The position numbers and the translations under genes were made by a program. A stretch of DNA of 64,000 bases from Pterobdella sp. o SKG-2022. Its lineage: Eukaryota > Annelida > Clitellata > Hirudinida > Piscicolidae. Location of the stretch: contig OZ038324.1 in NCBI GenBank assembly GCA_964035795.1, positions 4,584,680 to 4,648,679 of the forward strand, given 5' to 3'. The notes beneath the pieces were generated by a model. The model had not been told where the DNA came from and ran no database searches. It was given only the letters and a program-made list of their open reading frames with translations. Below, piece by piece: positions 24,982 through 36,512 of this stretch (positions are counted from its first letter, which is position 1; each line of letters begins with the position of its first letter).

Positions 24982-27900
24982 ATGGCGCGAGGGTGATCGA
25001 GACGGCATCAGGGTTGTACAGGGGAGTGAGGGAGAAGGGTGGGGTGGAGGTCTTCAAAGCCATCAAATTTGCTTCTCAATCCCGTTTCATGCCCCCTTCG
25101 TCTTTCTATCCTTCTTCTCGCGACATCATCAACGCTTCCAAGTTTGCTCCCGTATGTCCACAAGTGGTAGAAGACGCAGATAGTTTGCGAGAGTATCTGA
25201 AGAGAGAGGAAGGATGGACGGGAGAAGATACATGGATAGTGGACAATGACGAAGACTGTCTCTTTCTCAACATCCATGTGCCCATTTTGACGGGTGGGTC
25301 CGACACTTTTGTTTGCCATTTGAATCGTAAAGTACTTTTAATCAACTTATCTGGAAAATGAGTTCATTTTGATCTGGCTATTTTTTAATTATTCTTATTT
25401 AAACAGTTTCTGAACTTAAAAAATCTCAAAATATTCATTCAAAAAATATTACCTTCCACGTTTCTTATCACCTTCACACCGCTCAAGCATCCATATGCAG
25501 CATTCCATCTACCCATAGTTGATAGTTTCAATGAAAAAACCAAGGCATGATATTTAGAGAGAGTTTTCATCGAATCATACTCCATATTTGCACTAAAAGC
25601 ACATTTCCTTTCAGCTAAACTTCAAAAAAATTTATTTAAGTAAAGTTTCCTATTTTAAAGTTTTTTGCTGCAATTAATTTTGTTTTATGGGGAAAACTTC
25701 AAAGTTAGTTCTAAATGATCAGTTTCATATGGCATGGAACTCTTCCTTCGTTTTATTTCATTGTAGATAATTTGATAGAACCATAATAAAGTGTTTGAAA
25801 TATACATTGAAGTTGATGGAACCTATAAAAAATATTTCGCTAAATTAGCGCTCAAAAAAGCTGGAATTTATCCATTCCAATGATAAGCATGGTAATAGAG
25901 CTCGGCAAGCTCCATGTTTTCTTTCCCACCTGTTTATTTCCAAGTTTTTCAAATTTCCAAGGCCATTTGTGTATTTAATCGTAATATTGTCTGTTTCTTC
26001 GTCTTTGGAGTTGCTTTGACTCAAAAATCGTCAAACCAGTAATTGTAGAATTTTTTACATTTCCAACAGCTTTTATTGTATTTAGTGCTTTTTCTCAGCC
26101 TCGAATCGTTTTTAATTATTTTTCAAACATTTATACTGCCTGGAAAAACGCTTTTGAGTCATAAAAACTAGTTTTCAAAATAGAGTTAAGCACGAAAAAT
26201 TTGAATCTCAAATAGGGTTTTGAAGATGAAGTTTTCCGATTATTTCGTGAGGTTTGAAATAGGGTTGTACTAATAAACAAACAATAGTTTAATGTATTTA
26301 TTTTTTTTTCTTGGAACATAATGAATTCAACACAATCTGTTATAAAATAAAGAAATTTTTTATTCAGCTGTCACAGGCAGATTAAGGGTTCTTTCTTGAA
26401 AATATCAAAGTTCGTATTTCTACATTGATGGAGTATGAAATTTATTGAAAAATTTTTTTTCTCTGAAAGAATTTTTCAATTCATTCCCAAATCAGCAGAA
26501 ATTTATAATTGTGAGAAATTCTTTGTAAGTTTAATTTTATTGTTATCATTTTAAAAAAAGTCTTCGCAACTAGCAAAAAATAAATGTTTGGATATTTTAA
26601 AATTATTTGAAAGTATGAAAAAATTTTGCCCTAATATTCAAACTATATCATGAGAAAATTCCAGCACACACCTGTCTTTAAAAGAAACAAAGCTTTGACA
26701 CAAAAAACATTTGAAATCTGATTTTTTTGCATGAAACATTTTGCACTGCCCATAAAACATACGAAAAAAGACTGAAAAAACTCGAAACTTGCAATTGATA
26801 AACTGTATATAAAAATAATTGAATTAAATTTTCTAAAAGTTTTATTCTTTTTTAAATTATTAATTTTAAAACATGTAGAATATTTGAGGCAAGCCGTTCT
26901 TTCAAATCTTTTCCGCCCATTTCATCCAGATTTTTTTACTTTTAATTTTATTTTTGTTCATTATTTTAATTTTTGAATATTTATATTTTTTCACAATAAT
27001 TTCATTTCGAGTTTTCAAATTTAGTAAAAAATTTTCTTTCGTTAATTTTTAATTATTTTTTCTTTTTCAAAAGAAATTGAGGGATATAAAGCTCATATTT
27101 ACAAAGTTTTTAAAACTTCAATTCTCATAACAGCTTTTCAGACCTTAACAAGCTTGATTTTTTTTTGATTTTGACAGAAGTAGAGCACCGTAAGATAAGA
27201 TAGGTCCTACTTAATGAAGGCTCTTGGTAATTTTGTCATCGTTTTATCCTGCAAATTCCTCACCAGCGCTTCTTGAACAATGGTGACTTCTTTCATAGTG
27301 TTGTCAACTCAAAAAATATTTTTTTAAATTATATTTTTGATTTTATTTGTATTTTTTTTTGTAAAAAATAGCTATAATTTTAGATATTTTAATAATGCTT
27401 TATGATAAGGCTAAACTTATCGAAAATTATAGCTATTTTTGCTCAATAAATGTACTAACCTCTTCCCATAAATTGACGTTGAAAACTGTTGATATTGCTT
27501 TAGGATGTCTCTAAGAAGTTATATTTTTTTGTAGGTTTTTCAAACAAAAGTTTTCAACATTAAAATGATCAACAATAATTTGGAGCATTGAAGAGATTAT
27601 TATAAAAGACACGTTTTTTCAACAAAGTTATTTCTAGTATTCGATATGTAAAACCTCATCATGAGACGTTAGCCAATGTGCAGCAAAGTGAAATTATTAA
27701 TTATGATCAGAATTATGCACTCTTTAAAAATAATTAGTTTAGTGAATTTTTGATGCAAGTTCAAAAACATGAGATGTTTTTGAAGGAATATTTTGAATAA
27801 TATTTTCAAATGTGAAATATTAGTCATCATCATCCAGTAGTTCTATATTTCCTCAACATTTTGCTCTAAAAATCCCTCCCACTACCTCACTCATTAGTTG

Positions 27901-30900
27901 ATTCGATGAAAAATTCATCTGCTTTATTTCCCGTTTAAATTTTCATTTTTTCTTCAAGTCCAAACCAAAATTACTCCATAAATAATATTTAAAAATAAAT
28001 TTTAGAAACCGTTTCGACAAAAAACGAAGAAAATATTGAAATACACACGCTACAGAAACATTTGCTTTTAAAAAACCAAAAACAAAAAAAAATCCAAAAG
28101 TTGAAAAAAAAAAAATTTAACCTAACAAAAAAAAGAAAAAAACAAAAAGAAAAAAATAAAAAAGAAAAGAGGAGAGAAGGAATGGGGGTGTTGTTGATAG
28201 TGCACGGACGAGACATGGGTACAGGAAACCTCTTACATGCTTCTCCACTTGCCTCTAAGGGCTCTCTCATCGTTGTCACCACCAATTACCGCCTCGACCT
28301 TTTCGGTTCGTTTTATACTCTTTTTCATAATGCTTTTTTCCAAATTAATTTCTCTTATGTGTGTTCAAATGTTTTTTTTGCAGTTTCTACAGTTTGTATC
28401 AATATATGACCTAAGCAAAGCTTTTGATCTTATTAACCATAAAATTTTAATAAATAAACTCAAAAACTTGGATCTTTTTGATGATGCCATAACATGGCTA
28501 AGTAACTACCTAAAAAGCAGGTACCCAATAATGAAGATAGGAGGTCATAGCTCTAGCACCATGCAAATAAAAATGGGAGTCCCTCAAGGATCTATCTTAG
28601 GCCCTCTTCTATTCTTAATATATATAAACGATTTTTTTCTTAACACCTCTTAAAACACCATAATGTATGCCGATGACATATCTATCTCTTTCTCTTTCAA
28701 TAGTAAAAATATCGATTATGTTGCTATAAACAATACAATAAACTATAATGTAAACAATATCCTCAAATATTTCAAGCATAACGAAGTAATTGTAAACACT
28801 GCAAAAACAAATCTCCTAATCTTTCACAATAATAATATCAAAATAGACTATTCTAAAATAATGTTAAAGCTGGATGACAATCAATTTGAACACAAAAATA
28901 ATATTAAATTTTTAGGAATAAACTTTGACAAAAAATTAACTTTCAAAGAGCATATAATAAAATTAAATAAAGATCTCTCAAAATGTATAGCAACTCTTTA
29001 TAAGTTAAAAACTTTAATACCGAAAAATAATTTAATGAATGTTTATAAAGCAATCTTCCAATCAAAATTGAACTATTGCAATAACCTATGGGCATCTACC
29101 TACAACAATAGAACAACTAAACTTCAAAAATTCAAAAACAAAGCCATTAGAATCTGCCTAAATCTTAAACAAACTGACCATATTCACTATAATAAACACA
29201 ACATTCTGAACATCAAAAGTCTAACCATATATCAATTCATAATTTACATGTATAATCACAAACACAACCTCCTCCACTCAACTCTAGCCAATAGCTTCAT
29301 TTTAAACTCTGATAATAATAATATTCGTAATTTAAGATCAGTCAATAACTACAAAGAAGAGAAATATAACCCAAGCTTAAAAAAAATGTCTTTATCTATT
29401 ATGGGTCCAAAATATTGGAATAAGCTTCCTAATAATCTGAAATCAATTGATAATATAAATTCTTTCAAAAGTAAACTAAAAAAATATATTTTAAATAACA
29501 AATTACTATGAACCCCATACTATATTATATCATATTACATTATATTATATTAGAAGAAATGCCTCTCGCGGGTTCTACGCAACCCTTTGGTTTTTTTTTC
29601 TTTTCTAATGAAATTACAAAAAAAAAAAAATCAAATAAAAAAAAGGCTTTTGAAATTTCTAAAAATTTTAACAATAGAAAAAATTTTGGAAAAACTTTGC
29701 TTTTTCAAGTCCTAAGTTAATATTTGATGCCTCTCTTGTTTCTTCGTTAAACTGAATAATTTTAGTGCTACTCAATCCAACGTTACTAGCATCTTTAAGG
29801 TCACATTTTGTTTTAATTCTGTCAAGTTCAAAAATGAAAAAACTTTTCCAAAAAAAATATTTCTTCTAATGATGAAAAAAAAACACCTGAATTAGATTGA
29901 CGTCAGAGGTTTTGAGCTTCACAGGAAGCAAGATGAAAGAGGTAAGAAAAAGACCAAACATATTATTCATATAAATACTTTTAAAAATTTTGCCATTTAA
30001 GGCTTTGACTACCCATGAACTTTAAAACAAGAATGAAAAACAAACTTCAAGCACTGAATATTGGAAAAAATCAAATTGAAATTCTGATTAAGCAAAACCC
30101 TGCTGGAAATGTGAAGCTAAAAAGTAAGTCAAAAATATCCTGAACTAAGTCTTCAAAAGATCCATGTTTTTCAAGCTGAAAAAAGTATTAAATTTTTAAT
30201 GCAAGCATCTCAAAAACTATATAAAATATTGCAAAAAAGTTCTTTATTAATTTCTCCAATCATACACTTCAAATGAGATCAAAGCTCTTAGGAATTACGT
30301 CCAATGAATTCATATACGTTATTATAGCCAATTGAATCTTTCTAAATTTTTCTTCTCATCAGCTTATGGTTTGTGTATTAGTCATTTAAATGTCATTTCA
30401 CTTCATAATGAATTAATGCTCTTATATATATAAATAAATATAAATAAATAAAGATATAAATTTATATACAATATATCACATGCTTTTACGTGTTGAAAAT
30501 AGAATTTCCACCAAACTTGGAGTATAATTAAAGAGAAATTTATAAAGTGTTTTTGATTCAGTTAAATGACTTAAGTAAACTTTAAGACCATGCGGTATAA
30601 AAATTTTAATAGCGACACAAGTTCCTAGTCCTCGTCATCCAAGTCTCCTTCTGCTGCCTTCCATAGTGATTAATAGTCATCTCAATTTCCAACAAATTAA
30701 CCATTTTTCTATAGAAATTCATCAAATTTCTATTTCCTTCCAGGCTTTATACACATTTTTATTTTAAAATAGACTTGAAATAAAATTTTTTGATTTATGA
30801 TATTTAACAAATGTTTAAAAATTTCTAGTTGAACAAAAAGGAAAAGTTTGTTGAAAAATTTGAAGTTTTTGAGAGAAACAAAAAAAAGCTTTAAAAATAG

Positions 30901-33900
30901 AAACAAAGAAAGTAATTGCAAAAAAAACCAGAAAAAATTAATATATTTTGACGAGAAGATTGGTAATTTTTACTGAAATATACTCTTCATTTGGAGTTTT
31001 TGTATAAAATTCCAACTGTAATATTCCCTTTACCTCCAACCTCTTGTAACTTTTCAAAGTTTTAAGATCAAGAATGATTAAAGTTCAAAATAATTACTAA
31101 TATATACCAAATCTTTAAGTTTTACAGTTGATATAAGTATTTGGTTTTCATTAATTACTAAAGAATTCAGCCATGTTTGTTTTATTTGCTCCAAGTTACT
31201 TTGTTTCTGATCTGATGTTGTTCTGTAATTACGTAAATGCTTTTTGGAACATTGATACTTTCAAATATTTTCCACGTATGTGGTGGCTTAGTTGAAAAAG
31301 CGTTGAAACCAAGTTTAGATTAAGTACCGTAAGTTGGGAGTTCAAAGCTCGTCTCGTAATCATCATGTATCTTCTTCACATGATCCACATACCCAGATGT
31401 TGAATAAAAATACTAAAAATTGTAAAAAATAATTCATACAGTCTCAATAAATCACAAGCAGTAAAAAGAGATTAAAGTGATAGGATGACCTCATGATGAA
31501 TGTGAAGGATATTGAGAAATCATGAAGGTCATCGGAAAACCTAATAAAAAAGTTCTTTGGACGTTCATTCAATTTTAACTATAATTAAACTTTTTTCAAG
31601 GCAAGCGCTATCTTAAATAATACAAATTTGTACAATCCCTGACAGGCTTTTTGTCGACGCAAGACACAGGCGACAAGCACGCACAGCAAGATGTGCTCGC
31701 ATGCCTGCACTGGTTGAGACACAACATCGCCAACTTTGGAGGCGATCCTAGTCTCATCACCTTGGCAGGCTACGGTTACGGAGCCTCGCTAGTGCGCCAC
31801 CTGCTCTTTTCTCACCAAGGTAGGAGTTGTTATATACTTTGTTTAAGATACCAGAAGCAGTTTTGTTGCGTTTTGAAGTATTTTTCTCAAATTGAGTGTT
31901 TCCAGTGTCATTAAACGTGTCTGGGATTTTGTTTGAAGATGTTTGAATTGTCGAGATATTTATCGCTTAATGAAAAACATTTAAAAACTTTGAGATTAGC
32001 ATATGTACCATAAACAACTACTTTCAATATAAAATACAAAATATTTATTGGTCCTTCAAAATTCAATGAAGAATATAAGCTCTTTTGTTTCTAATTTTAT
32101 AATGAAAACTTTTTAGCAAATTTTTCCAAAACTTATGTTTTTTCTTTATTAGTTTTTCAAATTTTATTTGAACAATTTACTACAATTCTAATTTCAAATT
32201 GGTGAAATCTTTCAACCTAAAAAATTGAATGTCAAAATTCTAATTTTTTGTGTTTAAATGATGTTTTTTATTGTCCAAATATATCATTTAAATATGACGT
32301 ATACAAACTGACAGCATAAAAGAATAGTATTTTGAAAAAAATTGAATAAAAGTAATGATGGATCAATAAAATTCCCCCGCAAGAATGGTCAAAATAATGG
32401 TGGTGCTGATTATATCAGTGGAAAACATTTTTCATGACAACTTGCTCCATCAAATACCAATGAATGGTAATAACAAGAGCTGTGAACACAATTACAGAAG
32501 GCTTGTTGTTTCGAAGGGTGATCCTTATGTCAACTTTGACCACATGGGCTACACCAGATCATCCATCCCTCCCTGTCTTCGCCAGCCACACATCCTGTTT
32601 TTCTCATCGCACACGAAATCTCCACTTTTCCAACCTCTCACACTTGCATTCTACACCCTCAAACACCAGCAAATCTCAACATGATGTCTTGGTGTCGTGC
32701 TTGAAACGCTTGTCTGTAGCGTTCCTACTTTCAGCTTCCCGCAACTTCAAGACCTGCCCTCTCTTTGCCCCTTCGTCTCCAATCCTGTTAGAAACTTCTC
32801 AGATCGATCTCATGGTCGGGTTCAACTCTAATGACGCCAAAAAATTCTTCCCCAATTCAAGTATTTCATTACATTATAAGTGAATGTTTTTAATTTGATA
32901 TGACTCCATCAAGGCAACACGGAGCTCCTAGAATGGTTGAACGCTTCAAGACACAACATTTTGGCAGACCTGCTTAAACATCAGTACCCTCCCTCTTCTT
33001 CCCACCACGCTCTCACTGATGCTTTGTTTGCTTCGGCTGCCATCCACTTCCTAAAACATCTTCCTCCGCACTTTCCTGCTTTTTTCTACGTCCGATCTAC
33101 GCCAGGGTAACACCTTTTGTACAAATCTTAGTTGTACTTGCACTATTGCGAATGACTAATAATGCTAGTTTAATGAATGTATAAGGCATAACTGTAAGTT
33201 TCAAACTCCACAGGTTGGATGACTTATCCCTCTTGTTTCCAAGAAAAACAGTCGAGTGGGACGGGTGAGTGGTTGTTGCAAGCATTTATATTATTTAACA
33301 TTGGACCCTTCGCAGACGACAAGAGCTTGAGTCGGCCAGACTAGCGAGCCTTTTCTGCAACTTCGTCAAACACGGGTTTGTTGTTTCAGTATGATAAACT
33401 TGAATAATCACACGATGAGAAACACTTGTGTAAATGAATGTTTCAATTCTGGCCTAGATACCCAGATCTCGACTGGATTCCTTACCAGGGAGAAGAGCAG
33501 TACATGAGCATAGGTGAGGTTTAGCGCAGATTATCGAACATTTCAATATCATCAATTAAAATTTTACAAAGCTCAAAAATTTCTATCTTTTGAGTGTTGC
33601 CAGGATGTTTTCAAAAGCGATCAATCTTCTCACAAAAATTAGCACGAAAAACTTCAGGCGCTGTTTTTGGAGTAGCATAATTTTGAATTATATACAACAT
33701 TTCAAATACTTCAATTTGAAATTTTTATATCAGAAATTAAAAGTGACTATTTTTTGACTAGTCTTGTTTTAATAAGCTCTACAGTTTGCGAGAATACTTC
33801 TAAATTCAGATGCTGAAGTAGCGCCTAGTTAAAAGTGGAATACTAGTAGCTTTTTAGAGACATCGTGAATGAAATAATAGAAAAATAACAAAAAAGTTTA

Positions 33901-36512
33901 TGTTTTTTTGAAAATCAGCTTTCGGGCATTTTCGATCAACTACGGTTACAGGAAAATTTCTTTTGAGCACCCAAATATGATAGAACCTTGTTTATATATA
34001 GTTTATTATAAGCTTCAGAAATGTAAAGCAGAAACACATTCTGGTTTATGTATTTTTTATTCAAAACAATTGCTTTGTTTTGTATAAAAGTTGATATATC
34101 TTATTTTATATGTAAATGTATTAATAAAAAGAAACTCAATGATTCTCTTATAGGACAGATTCAAAAGCTACAGTAATTTGCTAGTGTCCAATTTTTTAGG
34201 TTTTGAAGAAAAGCATTTTATATTCACTTAATTAAATAAGCAAAATAACAAGGATTCAAACACACTAATTAAAATTAATTTGGTCAAGATGTCAAACCCC
34301 ATAATACAACTTTTGTTCTCAACAAATAACCGTTTAAAAACTGTTTTGAAGTTTTGAAAAATTGTCAATATTGTAAACAGTAATCTCACAATTTGATGAC
34401 TTATGATTTTAATTGTAAGAATAGATCAATACCAGCAAAATCAAGCTAAAAAATAGCGTTCCCAAAATCTATTTAGTTTTTCAACTACCCGAAAATGGAA
34501 CGCTCCCGGGTTATGGGTTAATTGTGTGACAAGATCAAAGCCAGTTCTAAACAAAAATAAATTTGTGAATTGAGCTTCAACAGAACCTTGATGATCACTT
34601 GAAAATTAGTGCTAACTTTGTCTTGTAAATCAGTCTTAGGTTTTTTAGGCTACAGTTATTCCATAGTTTGTTTAAAGGGTTCAATTATTTCGCTTTTATA
34701 ATTATTTTTAACATTATTTATTTTTTTTAAATTCACAAAAAATATGTTTATAAAAAATTCAAGTATATCACTAAAAATAGTTTATCAAGATAACTGAAAT
34801 GATCTAAGACAAAAAAAATTCAAGTCAAACACTCAAGTTAACTGGAAGACACGGAGCTTTTTTGCGATCAGTGAGAAAAAAAATATAAATTATTTATTAT
34901 CAAACCATGAAGCTTTTTGTTAAAAAAATCTAATATTACCTCGTGAGTTATTCTGAGTGAAACAAATTGAAATAAGTAATATTTTCAGAGGGACGGTTAA
35001 TTTCTGTGTTGAAAGATGTTGGGAAAAAATTCCAAGCTAGATAAATAAATTTTTCTTAATAGAATAAAAATTCACATAAATTTTGAGTGTGAACTTTTAA
35101 AGATTCAAAATAAGCGATAGCTGTTTGAGTGAGAAAAACACTAAGTTACATGTGGAGAAAACTGAAAATAATTTGAACAAAATTAAAGTATTTTTCTCAG
35201 AGTATTTTTACGAATTTTCATGATATAAAACGTATTTTTATAAGCCAGTAAAATATAGGACAAAAATTATGGTCATTAAAGAATCTAGAGAGATTTACTT
35301 TTGATGTTTCCTGCAGCATTTATCATTGGAGCCTTCCAATAATGTTGCCATTGGAATAAACATTACAGCATTCAAATCGAAACTATAACACAAACCGAGA
35401 TAATATTATACACTAAAGCTTAATAAAAACAGAAAAAATATCATACAAGTCAACTAATATAAAACAAAACAACTTCATACATTTTACCTTAATATGCTAC
35501 AATAGAAAATGACACTTGGCAAATGAAGTCAGGCTATCGCAGAAAGGAAATTTCACTTTGGCTGGATCTAATCCCACGCATCCTCTTTTCCAACCACTCA
35601 GACAAGCATTCCACTAACACCCCGCATAATTACTCTCTCTCCACCAACTACGCTGTTAACAACCAACCAATCCGAGGTATGGTTTTGAAATGGTGGAAGT
35701 ATTAGTAAGGCAAGTTAGTTTCACGGAGAATTTGTTTATTTGTGTTAATAGGATTTAGTGTTGTTATTTTTTAGTTATAAAATGATGTTTTAAAGTCTCT
35801 ATTTCTCCACTTTTATAAGATATTACTCAAAAACACAGACGGCTTCAACCAGCACAGATCGAACACGTCAAAAAAAGAATTTCTTCTTTCAGTTTCATCC
35901 AGTTTATCCATCTTCAACCAAAACTTTTCTCAAAGTTTATTTGAACAAAATCAAAGCATAGTTCAAAACGTAAGTAACGACGCCCCTTTCACGCTGCGCC
36001 TCACACTGCTGGTCGGATGCGCTCTTTTGTGCCTTAATTTTGTCGCCTTCTTTGTCGTCTGCCACGTCAGCAAAAAAACATTGAATTCTTTGTGCAAATA
36101 TTCCTCCAACCATTCCAACCTCACCACATTCCACACACAACAACACACCAACAATGTACCCTCCCAACACATGCAAGATCCAAACAACAGCAACACACTA
36201 CACCTTCGAACCCAAATCGACGACAAAACTAATATAATCCACCATCCAATCACACATAACATTCAACAAAACCACGCGCCACACGACAACATAGTCCACA
36301 ACCACTCTCTATACATGGAAGACACCATATCAACCCTCCACATACTACAAGACAACAACCTCCACCAACGCACACAACAAAACACAGAACAAAACGAAAT
36401 AATGTCTCTTTTTCATGACAACAAAATTCAACCGCAACCATTCAGGACAGACAATAGAACATATCATAAGCTTTTCCATCAATACCCTCATTTACATTCA
36501 ATCAATGTTTGA
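24982..36512 (+). CDS. neuroligin-like cholinesterase-fold adhesion protein, copy B
   Basis: Same exon order and phases as copy A: 24982-25293, 28006-28305, 31646-31819, 32480-32860, 32914-33106, 33214-33264, 33316-33375, 33458-33513, 35506-35676, 35839-36512; 790 codons plus stop, signal exon not found. The acceptor at 35838 (AACACAG) is the one that keeps frame; an acceptor at 35819 would not. Landmarks match A: PVCPQ / EDCLFLN, VHG and GTGN, GYGYGASLV with the nucleophile Ser replaced by Gly, LWLDLIPRI, TM helix. Differences: exon 2 begins with a Lys-rich linker of about 45 residues; exons 8 and 9 and the stalk are strongly diverged; the cytoplasmic tail is His/Asn/Gln-rich and ends YPHLHSINV, where I-N-V fits a class II PDZ ligand and PHLHS recalls the His-rich ends of vertebrate neuroligins. 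Intron 2 contains a LINE. No stop or frameshift in the exons, so likely functional. Confidence 0.85.
27364..27521 (+). repeat. dispersed foldback repeat, most complete copy
   Basis: Arms at 27364-27381 and 27424-27440 (AAAATTATAGCTATTTTT and its reverse complement) form a hairpin around ATGATAAGGCTAAACTTAT. The direct terminus GATGTCTCTAAGAAGTTA follows at 27504-27521. Lies in intron 1 of neuroligin B. Confidence 0.6.
28390..29560 (+). mobile_element. 5'-truncated non-LTR retrotransposon (CR1/Jockey-like reverse transcriptase)
   Basis: An open frame of about 370 codons carries RT motifs: YDLSKAFDLINHKIL, GVPQGSILGPLLF, the catalytic YADD at about 28669, FLGINFDKKLTF, then the thumb and C-terminal region ending at TGA 29509-29511... 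(reading ...NNKLL). One in-frame TAA at 28651-28653, just before YADD, breaks the frame. The endonuclease and 5' part are missing, so this is a dead 5'-truncated copy. The 3' end is a TATTA-rich microsatellite around 29518-29552 rather than poly-A, as in CR1/L2-like elements. It sits in the sense orientation in intron 2 of neuroligin B, about 85 bases after exon 2; gene A has no counterpart. Confidence 0.9.
31270..31375 (+). repeat. tRNA-like SINE fragment
   Basis: TGGCTTAGTTG at 31274 resembles an A-box, and GGGAGTTCAAAGCTC about 60 bases later resembles a degenerate B-box. Lies in intron 2 of neuroligin B. Weak evidence from two short boxes. Confidence 0.35.
33848..33864 (-). repeat. terminus of a dispersed foldback repeat
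   Basis: AGCTTTTTAGAGACATC matches the reverse complement of the shared GATGTCTCTAAAAAG terminus. Lies in intron 8 of neuroligin B. Confidence 0.45.

Noticed and set aside
35677..35838. Apparent frameshift between the last two exons of neuroligin B.
   Set aside because: It arises only if the acceptor at 35819 is used. The acceptor at 35838 restores the frame, so no lesion is needed.
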